64,000 nucleotides of DNA from Macrobrachium rosenbergii (GCF_040412425.1 NC_089782.1:47363822-47427821), one strand, 5' to 3'; counted from the first letter of the stretch, positions 1 through 14,095 are shown. Made by a program: numbers and translations. Notes: generated by a model from the sequence alone, not told the origin.

Positions 1-14
1 TCTCTCTCTCTCTT

Positions 15-792
15 CTCTCTCTCTCTGGCATGGGATGCCTCTCTCAATGGAGATGCCTCTTACTCATTTTCCCTTTCTCTGGGGTGCCTCTTACTCACTT
101 TCCCTTTCTCTGGGATGGAGATGCCTCTCTCACTCTCTCTGGCATGGAGATGCCTCTTTCACTCTCTCTGGGATGGAGATGCCTCTCTCTCATGGAGATG
201 CCTTCCCTTTCCCTCTGGGATGGAGATGCCTCTCTCTCTCTCTTTCCCTTTTTCTGGATGGAGATCTCTCTGGCATGGAGATGCCTCTCTCTCTGGGATG
301 GAGATGCCTCTCTCACTTCCCTTTCTCTGGGATGGAGATGCCTCTCTCTCACTCTCCCTCTCTGGGGTGGAGATGCCTCTTTCTCTCTGGCATGGAGATG
401 CCTCTCCTCACTTTCTCTCTGGGATGGAGATGCCTCTCTCTCTCTCTGGATGGAGATGCCTCTCACTCTCTTTCCCTCTCACTCTCTCTGGGATGGAGAT
501 GCCTCTCCCTCTCTGGGATGGAGATGCCTCTTTCTCCTCTGGCATGGAGATGCCTGCTCTCTTTCCCTTTCTCTGGGATGGAGATGCCTCTCTCACTCAC
601 TTTCCCTTTCTCTGGGATGGAGATGCCTCTCTCACTCTCTCTGGGATGGAGATGCATGGAGATGCCTCTCCTTTCTCTGGGATGGAGACTTTCCCTTTCT
701 CTCTGGGATGGAGATGCCTCTCTCTCTGGCATGGAGATGCCTCTCTCACTCTGGCATGGAGATGCTCTCCTTTCCCTCTGGGATGGAGATGC

Positions 793-824
<32 letters not shown>

Positions 825-1136
825 GGAGATGCCTCTCTCACTCTCTCTGGGATGGAGATGCCTCTCTCTCTCTCTCCCTCTCTGGGATGGAGATGCCTCT
901 CTCTCTCTCTCTCTCTCTGGCATGGAGATGCCTCTCTCTCTCTCTCTGGGATGGAGATGCCTCTTACTCATGGAGATGCCTCTTCCCTTTCCCTCTCTGG
1001 GATGGAGATGCCTCTCTCACTCTCTCTGGCATGGAGATGCCTCTCACTCACTTTCCCTTTCTCTGGGATGGAGATGCCTCTCTCTGGCATGGAGATGCCT
1101 CTCTCACTCACTTTCACTTTCTCTGGGATGGAGATG

Positions 1137-1202
<66 letters not shown>

Positions 1203-1802
1203 TGGCATGGAGATGCCTCTCTCACTCTCTCTCTGGGATGGAGATGCCTCTCTCACTCACTTTCCCTTTCTTTGGGATGAAGATGCCTCTTACTCACTTT
1301 CCCTTTCTCTGGGGTGGAGATGCCTCTTTCACTCTCTCTGGCATGGAGATGCCTCTCACTCACTTTCCCTTTCTCTGGGATGGAGATGCCTCTCTCTCTC
1401 TCTCTCTCCCTCTGGCATGGAGATGCCTTCTCTTTTCTGGGATGGAGATGCCTCTCCCCTTTCTCTGGGATGGAGATGCTTTCTCTGGATGGAGATGCCT
1501 CTCTCACTTTCTCCCTCTGGCATGGGATGCCTCTCTCATGCCCTTCTGGGATGGAGATGCTCCCTTTCTCTGGGATGGAGATGCCTCTCTCTCCTCTGGC
1601 ATGGAGATGCCTCTCTCCTCACTCTCCCTCTCTCTGGGATGGAGATGCCTCTCTCTCTCCTCTCTCCCTCTGGGATGGAGATGCCTCTCTCTCTCTCCCT
1701 CTGGGATGGAGATGCCTCTCTCTCTTTCTTTCTCTGGGATGGAGATGCCTCTCTCTCTGGCATGGAGATGCCTCTCTCACTCTCCCTCTGGCATGGAGAT
1801 GC

Positions 1803-1850
<48 letters not shown>

Positions 1851-2652
1851 CATGGAGATGCCTCTCTCACTCTCTCTCTGGGATGGAGATGCCTCTCTCT
1901 CTCACTTTCCCTTTCTCTGGGATGGAGATGCCTCTTACTCACTTTCCCTTTCTCTGGGGTGGAGATGCCTCTCTCACTCTCTCTGGCATGGAGATGCCTC
2001 TCACTCACTTTCCCTTTCTCTGGGATGGATATGCCTCTCTCTGGCATGGAGATGCCTCTCTCACTTTTTCCCTTTCTCTGGGATGGAGATGATGTCTCTC
2101 TCTCCCTCTGGCATCTCTCTCTGTCTCTCTCTCTCTCTCTCTGGCATCTCTCTCTCTCTCTCCCTCTGGCATGGAGATGCCTCTCTCTCTCTCTCTGGGA
2201 TGGAGATGCTCTCTCTCACTATGACTCTCTCTGGCATGGAGATGCCTCTCTCACTCTCTCCTTTCTCTGGGATGGAGATGCCTCTCTCTCTCACTTTCCC
2301 TTTCTCTGGGATGGAGATGCCTCTTACTCACTTTCCCTTTCTCTGGGATGGAGATGCCTCTCTCACTCTCCCTCTGGCATGGAGATGCCTCTCTCACTCA
2401 CTATCCCTTTCTCTGGGATGGAGATGCCTCTCTCTCTCTCTCTCTCTGGCATGGAGATGCCTCTCTCTCTCTGGGATGGAGATGCCTCTCTCCTCTTCTC
2501 TCTGGGATGGAGATGCCTCTCTCACCTCTCTGGCATGGAGATGCCTCTCTCTTTCCCTTTCTCTGGGATGGAGATGCCTCTCTCTCTGGCATGGAGATGC
2601 CTCTCTCACTGATGGAGATGCTGTCACTTTCTCTGGGATGGAGATGCCTCTC

Positions 2653-2689
<37 letters not shown>

Positions 2690-3631
2690 CTGGCATGATG
2701 AGATCTCTCATGGAGATGCCTCTCTCTCACTTTCCCTTTCTCTGGGATGGAGATGCCTTCTCCTTTCTCTGGGATGGAGATGCCTCTCTCACTCTCTCTG
2801 GCATAGAGATGCCTCTCTCACTCACTATCCCTTTCTCTGGCATGGAGATGCCCTCTCTCTCTCTGGCATGGAGATGCCTCTCTCGCTCACTTTCCCTTTC
2901 TCTGGCATGGAGATCCCTCTCTCTCTCTCTCTCTCTGGGATGGATGGACATGCCTCTCTCACTCTCACTTTCTCTGGCATGGAGGCCTCTCTCACCTCTC
3001 TCTCTCTCTCTCTGGCATGGAGATGCCTCTCTCTCTCTCTCTCTCTGGGATGGAGATGCCTCTCTCTCTCTCTCTCTCTGGGATGGAGATGCCTCTCTCA
3101 CTCTCTCTGGCATGGAGATGCCTCTCTCTCTCTCTCTCTCTGGCATGGAGATGCCTCTCTCTCTCTCTCTCTCTTGGCATGGAGATGCCTCTCTCTCTCT
3201 CTCTCTCTGGCATGGAGATGCCTCTCTCTCTCTCTCTCTGGCATGGAGATGCCTCTCTCTCTCTCTTTCTGGGATGGAGATGCCTTTCTCTGGGATGGAG
3301 ATGCCTCTCTCTCTCTCTCTCTCTGGCATGGAGATGCCTCTCTCTCTCTCTCTCTGGCATGGAGATGCCTCTCTCTCTCATGGAGATGCCTCATGGAGAT
3401 GCCTCTCTCACCCATGGAGATGCTCTCTTTCCCTTTCTCTGGCATGGAGATGCTTCTCTCACTCACTTTCCCTTTCTCTGGGATGGAGATGCCTCTCTCT
3501 CTCTCTCCCTGGGATGGAGATGCCTCTCTCACTCACTTTCCCTTTCTCTAGGATGGCGATGCTTCTTTCACTCTCTCTCTCTGGCATGGAGATGCCTCTC
3601 ACTCACTTTCCCTTTCTCTGGGATGGAGATG

Positions 3632-3693
<62 letters not shown>

Positions 3694-3870
3694 TCTGTGG
3701 GATGATGATGTCTAATATCACTTACTTACCTCCCTGGGATGGAAATGCCTCTCACTCACTCTCCCTCTCTTCTGGGAAAGAGATGCCTCTCTCACTCACT
3801 CTCCCTCTCTCTGGGATGGAGAAGCCTTTCACTCTATCCCCCCCTCTCTCTCTCTCTGGGATGGAGATGC
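15..3870. repeat. GGATGGAGATGCCTCT minisatellite in CT-rich DNA
   Basis: A tandem array of variable-length units (about 24-45 bp). Each carries the core GG(G/C)ATGGAGATGCCTCT separated by (CT)n or CTCACTTTCCCTTTCTCT spacers. I estimate over 100 core copies. Pure (CT)n runs interrupt it, for example 1137-1198 and 3632-3690. The unit lacks stop codons in several frames, so long open frames on both strands (up to about 1.2 kb of codons) are by-products and not genes. Units decay towards 3700-3870. The array begins at or before the window edge. Confidence 0.95.
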
Positions 3871-3951
3871 TTACGTTGATGTTTACAGGCCAAATATGCT
3901 TTTTTTTATCCTCACATAACTAATTTATATCTCCTATTCTTAGAAGCTCGT

Positions 3952-4010
<59 letters not shown>

Positions 4011-4460
4011 GTTTCCCAGTGAAAAAAGGACTCCAGAATGGGCCACGGCTCATAATAGCAGTCATTCGAGTGTTTTTTGATTGACGTCGGAAAGGTTATA
4101 ATGATTCTCCTTCATTTTTCTTCTTTCGTAATGACTCTCTACTTCCATCTTTTTTCCTCCTTCTCTCGCCACTCCTGTAGGGACCCGAAAATGAGGTAAT
4201 GAATGAAGTGGTCTTTGTCTTAACAACACCTCTGATGATGAGTATGATTATGTTGCTGATGATGATGATGATGATAACCGGAATAGTGAGGATTTATGAT
4301 CCATTCCATGTCGACTTTTTTTTTTTTGTTCCTCTCACATTATGGTTTATGTCTATTTGCTTATCTTGGTGTTTATGATGGGTAACTACTGTAGAATCTT
4401 TTTATTTCACTCACTGTCTCTCTCTCTTTTTCTAATTTATGAGGGCAAATACAGTAGAAG

Positions 4461-4520
<60 letters not shown>

Positions 4521-5080
4521 ACGATGGTGAAGATAATCATGTTTTTTTTCTTTCTTTCACCACTGCCAGAGTCTCGCAGTACCCTCAGATATTCGAAGAT
4601 AGTTAAAATCAAGTATGTTTCTCTCTCTCTCTCTTTTTTTTTTCTCTCTCTCTCTCTCTCTCTTTTCATTCACTCGTCCGTCCCGTCTCCTCTTCCTCTC
4701 CCTTTCTTCTCTCCTTAACCTAAAGCGACGTAAGTGGATTAATAGGAATAATTATTAGGAGTCCCGACCAAACGGGATGTAATTAAGGGAAGCCTTTGTC
4801 CTAGATGCCTACGTGTATGGTTTGGCTTTGGGTGTAGCCTTCCTGGGCGTGTGTGTGTGCGTGTATGTGTATGTGTGTGTGTGTGTATACAGCCGCACAC
4901 GTATACAGATAGATGTACAGGCACACAATCACGCAATTGTGTACCTGTCTTGTCTATGGTGGACACTGCCGCCGTCGGCTGTTTGTCTTCATTCCTGGGA
5001 GTTATTTATCCTTTGTTCGGCCTTGGTTATTGTTTGTTGCTGTGTACGTGAAGGTAACTTTGCGTTTGTCCTTGCAAGTA
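3871..5080. repeat. Spacer with CT, GAT and GT simple repeats
   Basis: Non-coding stretch. It holds (CT)n at 3952-4008, (GAT)n near 4230-4276, (CT)n at 4465-4517, interrupted CT at 4620-4662 and a GT-rich tract at 4849-4888. I see no gene; the open frames here span the simple repeats. Confidence 0.8.

Positions 5081-5148
<68 letters not shown>
5081..5148. repeat. (GA)n microsatellite
   Basis: Uninterrupted GA dinucleotide run. Confidence 0.97.
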
Positions 5149-5151
<3 letters not shown>

Positions 5152-5519
5152 TAGTGGAGTAGGGGTTTCAGTATTTCTGATGCTATTACTTTTTTCGGTT
5201 AAATTTCACTTGTTTTCTTTTATTTAGCTCTGGCAATTAGGAATCTTATAAAGAGAAAGAAATGGATGTGATACCATGAAATGACTATGAATTAAATGGA
5301 AATAAGAAAGATGAAATACCTAACATAAAATGCGGCATATAAAAGTAATTGCGAAACTTCAAAGAGTATAAATATATACAATACCGATTGAGAACACAAA
5401 ACAAATATATACAGTATGAACTGTAAAACAACACAGAAACCAAACGTAAATGTAAAATACAGAATACGTACGCAATTCTGAACAGAAAACAAAAATAAAA
5501 GTCATCTAAAGCAAGCAAT

Positions 5520-5819
5520 TTCCCAAGACGTGAAGTGGCAACACGGAATCCAAGCTAATGCTGGAACGAGCCTTATATTCCCTGACAACGAGCGCATACC
5601 TTACGTCCACTTACGGTGAAAAGAAGATTACTGAAACCGATGGCTCGCTTTTGGGGCCTTGAGATTGCTTCCCAAGGATATTACCTAATGAAAATTTAAT
5701 TTGTTTTACTTAATGTTGAAGCTTTTTCTATTTATGGAAGGTTGGTGCTCGCTCCTAAAAATACACGATGGGCATTTTTCTGTTCGGTAATCTGTTGATT
5801 ACTTCATAACATCCTACAA

Positions 5820-5890
<71 letters not shown>

Positions 5891-6408
5891 CATGACTTAT
5901 TAAATAACATCAAATGTAAAATGTAACATTATGGAGTAAAAAGAAAAAAAAAAATCTGGAACACAATCCCGTCACTATAAACTATTTACAACAAGCAACC
6001 AGATAATATATATGATTAGAAATAAATAAAGAAAGAAACGGTTTCCAAAGGCGGGAACCCGGGACATAAGAGTTCGAGTTAATGCTTCAAGCAACGAGCG
6101 ACCTTTCTCTGGCCCGAGAACGAGAAACATATTTTAGGGGAATTTGAGGCGGAAAGAAGATTACGGGAACCCAAAAATCGGTTCCGAAACAGCGCTTGCC
6201 TTTCGGTGCCTAAGACTGGTGCCTCAAGATTGGCTTTCAGGTTTAGATAGAAAGCTAAAGTGAATTTTTGTTATTTCATTGAACGTTAAACTTTTTTTTT
6301 CTTTTCAATATTTCATTTTATTTTGAGAGCCTGGTGCTCACTTCCGTCACCCACTGGGAGAATTTTTCGTAGATCTGTTTGGCTGTTTCATAATCTGTTT
6401 GCAACGCT

Positions 6409-6460
<52 letters not shown>
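5520..6460. repeat. Diverged segmental duplication ending in (GA)n
   Basis: Segments 5520-5889 and about 6050-6460 share an ordered series of similar blocks. These include ACGAGCG; GAAAGAAGATTAC (5618 and 6152); CTGGTGCTC-like text (5740 and 6330); and a TCTGTT...CTTCATAA block just before a (GA)n tract in each (5823-5889 and 6412-6460). The offset is roughly 530-590 bp. The copies are heavily diverged, so this is an old tandem duplication. I see no gene in either copy. Confidence 0.65.
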
Positions 6461-6464
<4 letters not shown>

Positions 6465-6468
6465 AGTT

Positions 6469-6743
6469 AAGTATACCTTAGTTTAACCAGACCACTGAGC
6501 TGATTAACAGCTCTCCTAGGGCTGGCCCGAAGGATTAGATTTATTTTACGTGGCTAAGAACCAATTGGTTACCTAGCAACGGGACCTACAGCTTATTGTG
6601 GAATCCGAACCACATTATAACGAGAAGTGAATTTCTATCACCAGAAGTAAATTCCTCTCATTCTTCATTGGCCGGTCGGAGAATCGAACGCAGGCCTAGC
6701 AGAGTGCTAGCCGAGAACGATACCAACCCGTCCAATGAAGAAC

Positions 6744-6745
<2 letters not shown>
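6469..6745 (-). mobile_element. tRNA-derived SINE, copy 1
   Basis: Read on the minus strand, the head carries a box A-like GGTTGGTATCGTTCTCGGC and a box B-like GCGTTCGATTCTCC, as in a tRNA-derived RNA polymerase III promoter. A body of about 200 bp follows, shared with copies at 8955, 41412 and 53317, ending in GGTATACTTAA. This is the most complete minus-strand copy. The tRNA origin is inferred from the promoter boxes and not from a folded cloverleaf. Confidence 0.8.

Positions 6746-6792
<47 letters not shown>
6743..6792. repeat. (GA)n microsatellite beside SINE copy 1
   Basis: GA run directly at the head end of the SINE. A C-rich tract follows at 6886-6910. Confidence 0.95.
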
Positions 6793-6794
<2 letters not shown>

Positions 6795-7310
6795 AATAGT
6801 GAAGGAAAATTTCCCAATGAGGGAAAAAGTGACTGAAATGAGGAGAGAGCTTTGTCGTCTTCCTGGAAGGGTACAAAATCAACTCTCCCCCCCCTCCCCC
6901 CCCACCACCCATCCTTTTTTCTAGATATCTCGCCAGGAGCTGATTTTAGGGCAAATTTTGCCTACAAAACTAAATACCCTTAATACAATTCTCTTCAAGA
7001 AAGGTTTTATCATCTTTTTTGTGTGGTGCATCGTCTTCATGCTATGGGTGGGAATGCTCGTATCTACTATTTTTGCATTCTTCCCTTACCTGTTATCACC
7101 TGGCAAACAGTGATCATGTCATTTCGAAGGATATTATCTGTTCTTCTCAATCTGTTATTCGCTCATGACATTTATGGACTTCCATAATATTTTTATCTTT
7201 AATCGTCAATCTTCGCAAATTTGTTATATCGTCAACCTCCTGATAAGAAATATATGATAAAAAAATAGAGGATTGTATAAGGTAAATAGCGCAGAAACAA
7301 CAATTGCTTC
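6793..7310. other. Non-coding, no feature seen
   Basis: AT-rich unique sequence. No gene, RNA or recognisable repeat found. Confidence 0.6.
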
Positions 7311-7311
7311 C

Positions 7312-7360
<49 letters not shown>

Positions 7361-7380
7361 TAAATAAATAGATAAATAAT
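7311..7380. repeat. (AAT)n microsatellite
   Basis: AAT trinucleotide run followed by AAAT/GATA-type tetranucleotides. Confidence 0.95.
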
Positions 7381-7589
7381 GAGCATTGTTTGGGATTCTC
7401 AGCTTTTCCGGATTTAATCGACAGTATTCTGTATGCATTCTAAATAACGCATACTTACGTGGTATGATGGCTTTACTCACCGTTCAACCTTAACCTTGGC
7501 GAATAGATTCCAAGAAATCAGTTAAAGGAAATTGGGAATATACCACTTGTGATTCAATTACCTGGACAAGGCGGATCTCTCTTATTTAC

Positions 7590-7616
7590 ACACACACACA
7601 CATACATACATAATCA

Positions 7617-7681
<65 letters not shown>

Positions 7682-7780
7682 CCGAGATGATTTAATTTAG
7701 AACGTCGAAACATAGACACCGGATTGGACAAATGAGTTCACCACGTTTTGAATGTGTGTGTGTGTGTGTGTGTATGTGTG

Positions 7781-7817
<37 letters not shown>
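7590..7817. repeat. Compound (CA)n, (CT)n, (GT)n, (GA)n tracts
   Basis: (CA)n then CATA at 7590-7613, (CT)n at 7620-7678, then (GT)n running directly into (GA)n at 7752-7817. Confidence 0.95.
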
Positions 7818-7999
7818 GATCCAGATTAAACCGGGCGACTGGAACAGGAAGCATGATCGTTTTGTTGCAAGCACTGAAAATAGAGTTGACCGAAGAATTG
7901 TTACGCAAAAGATGTAACCGAAGGCACTTAGCTCTCTAGGGCTGACTCTGGAAGAACTGCGCACCTGGCTAACTAAGAAAGATACATTATATGCATGAC

Positions 8000-8345
8000 T
8001 GAAGCCATGTTTCGACATTGGCGCGACTGAGGAATGGCACTGCGACTGAGGTGAATGAATAAGTGTGGCTGAAGCTAAGCGGTGTTATGCGAGAGGGCCT
8101 GCACAGAGTGTGACCATGTCAGGGTAACAGAAGAAGTTTTAGACTAATTGAGGTGACAAGAGAAAGTGTTACGGCTGAATGACGGCGTGTACGCAAATTA
8201 GCATGACTACAGAGTGCTAAGCGACAAGCATGACCAAGGAAGCATTTTAAAATTAGGCCACCTGAGAATGGTTACGATGCAGAAGTGACTGGAGTAGAAT
8301 CACGCTATAGGAGTGACTAAAAAAGCCTCATGGCAAAGGCCCATA
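8000..8345. repeat. Degenerate minisatellite with GTGACTGA-like motif
   Basis: Motifs resembling GCGACTGAGG, GTGGCTGAAG and GAGTGACTA recur every 30-40 bp with strong divergence. Probably an old tandem array; the exact period is uncertain. Confidence 0.45.
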
Positions 8346-8367
8346 ACTCTAAGACTATAAAGGAAGA

Positions 8368-8410
8368 AGTGACTGACTGATTTCCACAAACTGGCGTCAC
8401 AAAACAACGG
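8368..8410 (-). mobile_element. LINE 3'-tail-like fragment
   Basis: GACTGACTGA followed by ACTGGCGTCACAAA resembles the reverse complement of LINE 3' ends seen elsewhere in the window (10389, 39513, 53115), where a 4-bp tail repeat abuts a TGTGACGCCAG block. Short, so tentative. Confidence 0.4.
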
Positions 8411-8447
8411 ATAACGATGCAGAAAACAACAACAACAGATTAGGTCT

Positions 8448-8449
8448 GA

Positions 8450-8507
<58 letters not shown>

Positions 8508-8536
8508 TACATACATACATACATACATACATACAT

Positions 8537-8602
<66 letters not shown>
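8448..8602. repeat. Compound (AAT)n-(CATA)n-(TA)n microsatellite
   Basis: Three motifs abut: AAT to about 8506, CATA to about 8542, then TA to about 8601. Confidence 0.97.
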
Positions 8603-8604
<2 letters not shown>

Positions 8605-8869
8605 TACAGACAGGCACACATAAGCACTTTTGACGGATGGTTACTTTAAAAGTCAATTAAGGCCGACAGAGTGGAACGCAGAAAGAATAATTCAGCAGGT
8701 CAAAGGTCATTTGAGGTTGAAAAAAGGAAGGAGGAGATTTAAAGGCGAAAAGTTACTCAACAGGTGAAGCTTTTAGGGACAGCAATTCTAAGAACAATGA
8801 AAAGTGAAGAGATGAGGTTGCCATTATATAGAAAAATATATTTAAGCTCATATATGGGAATTTACAAGG

Positions 8870-8953
<84 letters not shown>
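8870..8953. repeat. (TA)n microsatellite
   Basis: TA run ending just before the head of SINE copy 2. Confidence 0.97.
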
Positions 8954-8954
<1 letters not shown>

Positions 8955-8956
<2 letters not shown>

Positions 8957-9233
8957 CCTTTGTTGGCCGACTCGGTAGAGCTTCAGACTGTCATTCGATG
9001 GGCCGGAGTTCAATTCCACGGCCGGCTGATGAAGAGTTAGAGGAATTTATTTCTGGTGATAGAAATTCATTTCTCGCTATTATGTGGTTCGGATTCCACA
9101 ATAAGCTGTAGGTCCCGTTGCTAAGTAACCAAATGGTTCTTAGCCACGTAAAATAAGTCTAATCCTTCGGGCCAGCCCTAGGAGAGCTGTTAATCAGCTC
9201 AGTGGTCTGGTAAAACTAAGGTATACTTACTTA

Positions 9234-9236
<3 letters not shown>
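8955..9236 (+). mobile_element. tRNA-derived SINE, copy 2
   Basis: Full-length-looking plus-strand copy. The box A-like GCCGACTCGGTAGAGC is near 8966 and the box B-like GAGTTCAATTCCA near 9006. The conserved body includes GTGGTTCGGATTCCACAATA, and the end is GGTATACTTACTTACT, an (ACTT)-type tail. (TA)n tracts flank it on both sides. This copy defines the family orientation. Confidence 0.85.

Positions 9237-9297
<61 letters not shown>
9237..9297. repeat. (TA)n microsatellite
   Basis: TA run following the SINE tail. Confidence 0.95.
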
Positions 9298-9298
<1 letters not shown>

Positions 9299-9299
9299 A

Positions 9300-9575
9300 A
9301 TTTATAAGTTGTACATGAAAATATATCTAAGATCATACATAATGTACGGTATTATACCTGGATATGATATCTGAGCATATACAGGATTTTACGTGGAAAT
9401 ATATTTGAGATCATATAAAAGATTGCACATTGAGATAATATTTAAGACCACATATGGAATTACACGTGGAAATATATTTGAGATTATATAAAGGATTGTA
9501 CCCTGGGATAATATCTCAGACCATATACGGAATTATACGTGGTAATATATATGAGATCATACATGGATGGAACAT
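9300..9575. repeat. 73-bp tandem repeat
   Basis: The block ACGTGGAAATATATTTGAGA recurs with start points 9391, 9464 and (diverged) 9537, exactly 73 bp apart. A weaker earlier unit starts near 9312. About 3.5 units in total, each also containing a GATAATATYT block. Confidence 0.85.
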
Positions 9576-9994
<419 letters not shown>

Positions 9995-10388
9995 TATATG
10001 TATATATATGTATGTATATGTATATATTTTTGTTGTAGGCAATCGCCTTTGTGGCATTGACTTCTTTGATGCACACTTTTTCATATTTCCTTACTTCTGT
10101 TTTCAAAAATTCTTCGAAGTTCTGGATAAGTATACAGAGTCGTGGTGTGTTTTCCATGTATTGCTACGGCCCGTTTCGACCAATCTGAGGCTTTTGCAAG
10201 CAAGAACTAATACATACAGGCGTCCTCCGCTCTATTTATACAGGCAGGACTGGATTAGTGGTGAGGGGGGGGGGCGTTTGCCATATTTCCTGGTTACAGT
10301 TTTGGTTTACAATTTACAATGAGGTGGTTTGTTGTTTACATAATATTTACATAATATGCTATTACATGGTAAAACTATGCTACGGTAT

Positions 10389-10441
10389 TCGATTGATTGA
10401 TTGATTAATCGTGGGTTATCTGGCGTCACAACTACCAGGGT
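10389..10441 (-). mobile_element. LINE 3'-tail insertion inside the element's left arm
   Basis: This segment, (GATT)n followed by TTATCTGGCGTCACAAC, is present in the left arm but missing from the matching place in the right arm (between CGGTATT and TCTACATTC). It resembles the reverse complement of the LINE tail at 31450-31511. It is therefore a very short, nested minus-strand LINE insertion. Confidence 0.6.
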
Positions 10442-10898
10442 CTACATTCTATTTCTACATCTTATATCCCTAATAAAATTGCTGATTTCTTCGTGTGTGG
10501 TTTTCTCGTGTTGCTTCACTCTGTTTTGTTGACCTTGACCTTGGGTCCTTCTTCTCTGACGAGCAGACGGCAGCGAACGGTCACCTTCTGCCTGCGTTTT
10601 AAACTTGGTTTGCTTGTGGCTATAAAAACAGTGAGAAGACAGGCCAACAGATAACAATATACAACCAAACTAACTTTAACAACACAACAACAACAGCAAA
10701 ATCAAGATGATTATTAAAAAAAATGTCAAGCCACGAGCACCTTATGCCGACATAAACATACGGGTGTATTGCAAACCAAAATCTACTTGTGTCACTTGTA
10801 ATGAAAGATAGCACATGCGCACCCACACCTAAGGAGATGACTACCAATGAGGTTTATGAATTCATTTGCCCTGAGGAGGAATCCAGTCCTTCCATAAA

Positions 10899-11258
10899 AA
10901 GAACTACATTGGCAGAACATCTACGACCCTCAGACGAAGATTTCTTGCCCACAGAAACACAGGAGCCATCTTCCAACACTGCACAGACAAGCACGACAAG
11001 AAACCATCATTACAAGACTTGATGAACAACACTAAAATAAAATACAGATGTAATTCATATCGGGACATAATAATAACGGAACCAGTTTTTATAGCCACAA
11101 ACAAACCAAGTTTAAATACGCAAACAGAAGGCGACCGTTCGCTGCCGTCTGCTCGACTTACAGGAGAGGGACCCAAGGTCAAGGTCAACAAAGCAGAGTG
11201 GGGGAACACCAGAAAATCACACACGAAGAAATCAACAGTTTTATTATTAGGGATATAA
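10899..11258 (+). pseudogene. GIY-YIG endonuclease remnant of Penelope-like element 1
   Basis: The frame starting at 10899 reads KKNYIGRTSTTLRRRF, then HRNTGAIFQH, and later IIITEPVFIATNKPSLNTQ. This matches the YIG half of the GIY-YIG nuclease fold: the YIG tripeptide, a downstream basic RR stretch, and an acidic residue in the ITE(P/A) segment followed by the P-x-LN-Q ending usual in Penelope-like elements. A stop (TGA, 10872) lies just upstream in this frame. The preceding part of the domain (NEVYEFICPEE, from 10846) is in another frame, so at least one frameshift has occurred. There is no start codon of its own. Non-functional. The frame runs into the right inverted arm, as expected if arm and coding end overlap. 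Confidence 0.75.
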
Positions 11259-11662
11259 GATGTAGAAATAGAATGTAGATTCAATACCGTGGCATAGTTT
11301 TACCATGTAATAACATATGTAAATATTATGTAAACAACTTACCACCTCACTGTAAATTGTAAACCAAAATTGTAACCAAGAAATATGGCAACCCCAACTA
11401 ATCCAGTCCTGCCGGTATAAATACAGCGGAGGACGCCTGTATGTATTAGTTCTTGCTTGAAAAAGCCACAGACAGGGCGAAACGGGACCGTAGCAATAAT
11501 TGGAAAATCCACCACGACCCTGTGTACTTATCCAGAACTTCGAAGAATTATTGAAAACAGAGGTAAGGAAATATGAAAAAGTGTGCATCAAAGAAGTCAG
11601 TGCCACAAAGGTGATTGCCTACAAAAAAAAATGGTGAAAGTGAGAAACTCTGCCTGAAAAAC

Positions 11663-13730
<2,068 letters not shown>

Positions 13731-13734
13731 TGTT

Positions 13735-14095
13735 GCTTCATGTAATATGTACTTTGATTAACCCACGCTACGATTAAAGGACCATCCCCTGGGCTAACTG
13801 CCCAATACGTAGTTTGATTAGGTCACCCAAGGGGTCTAAAATACATCACTGGATTAACCATCATACAATTAGTCCATTATAGAATTTAAAGACCACCAAT
13901 GGACTACGTGACTAATATGTGCCTTAATTATTGCTTCACAAGGTTTGAAGTCCAACAATAGGTTAACTGCATAATGAACATGCTCGTTAATTCACCACAG
14001 GACCTAGGGTTCAGCACTGAATTAATTATGTAATGCCCACTTTGATTAACCCAGCACAGGATTGACAGCTGACCTTTGGATTAACTGTCAGGTTG
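13735..14095. repeat. Degenerate tandem repeat (about 60 bp)
   Basis: Variants of TTTGATTAACCCA, TAATRYGYAC and GGATTAACTG recur about every 55-65 bp for roughly six units. Strong divergence indicates an old array. Confidence 0.6.

Larger units (their letters stand above)
10029..11627 (+). mobile_element. Penelope-like element 1, truncated, with inverted terminal arms
   Basis: The left arm (about 10029-10630) is the reverse complement of the right arm (about 11084-11627). They share the block GCCTACAA outermost, TAAATTGTAAACCAAAA-type text in the middle, and CCAAGTTTAAA innermost. Between them lies a remnant of a GIY-YIG endonuclease frame (10899-11258). Inverted long-terminal-repeat-like arms plus a GIY-YIG domain are typical of Penelope-like retroelements. 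No reverse transcriptase core remains, so the copy is 5'-truncated. The left arm is about 55 bp longer because of a small insertion at 10389-10441. (TA)n tracts lie on both sides. Confidence 0.8.

Noticed and set aside
30..3705. Long open frames of up to 1196 codons on both strands (Met-Glu-Met-Pro-Leu-Ser and Arg-Glu repeats).
   Set aside because: They translate a minisatellite whose unit lacks stops in several frames; there is no domain, codon bias or splice signal.
8448..8602. Possible CRISPR-like array.
   Set aside because: Repeats are simple tri-, tetra- and dinucleotides without spacers; no such array in this eukaryotic DNA.
8955..9030. A genuine tRNA gene.
   Set aside because: Only promoter boxes are conserved; the segment continues into a repeated SINE body and I could not form a full cloverleaf.
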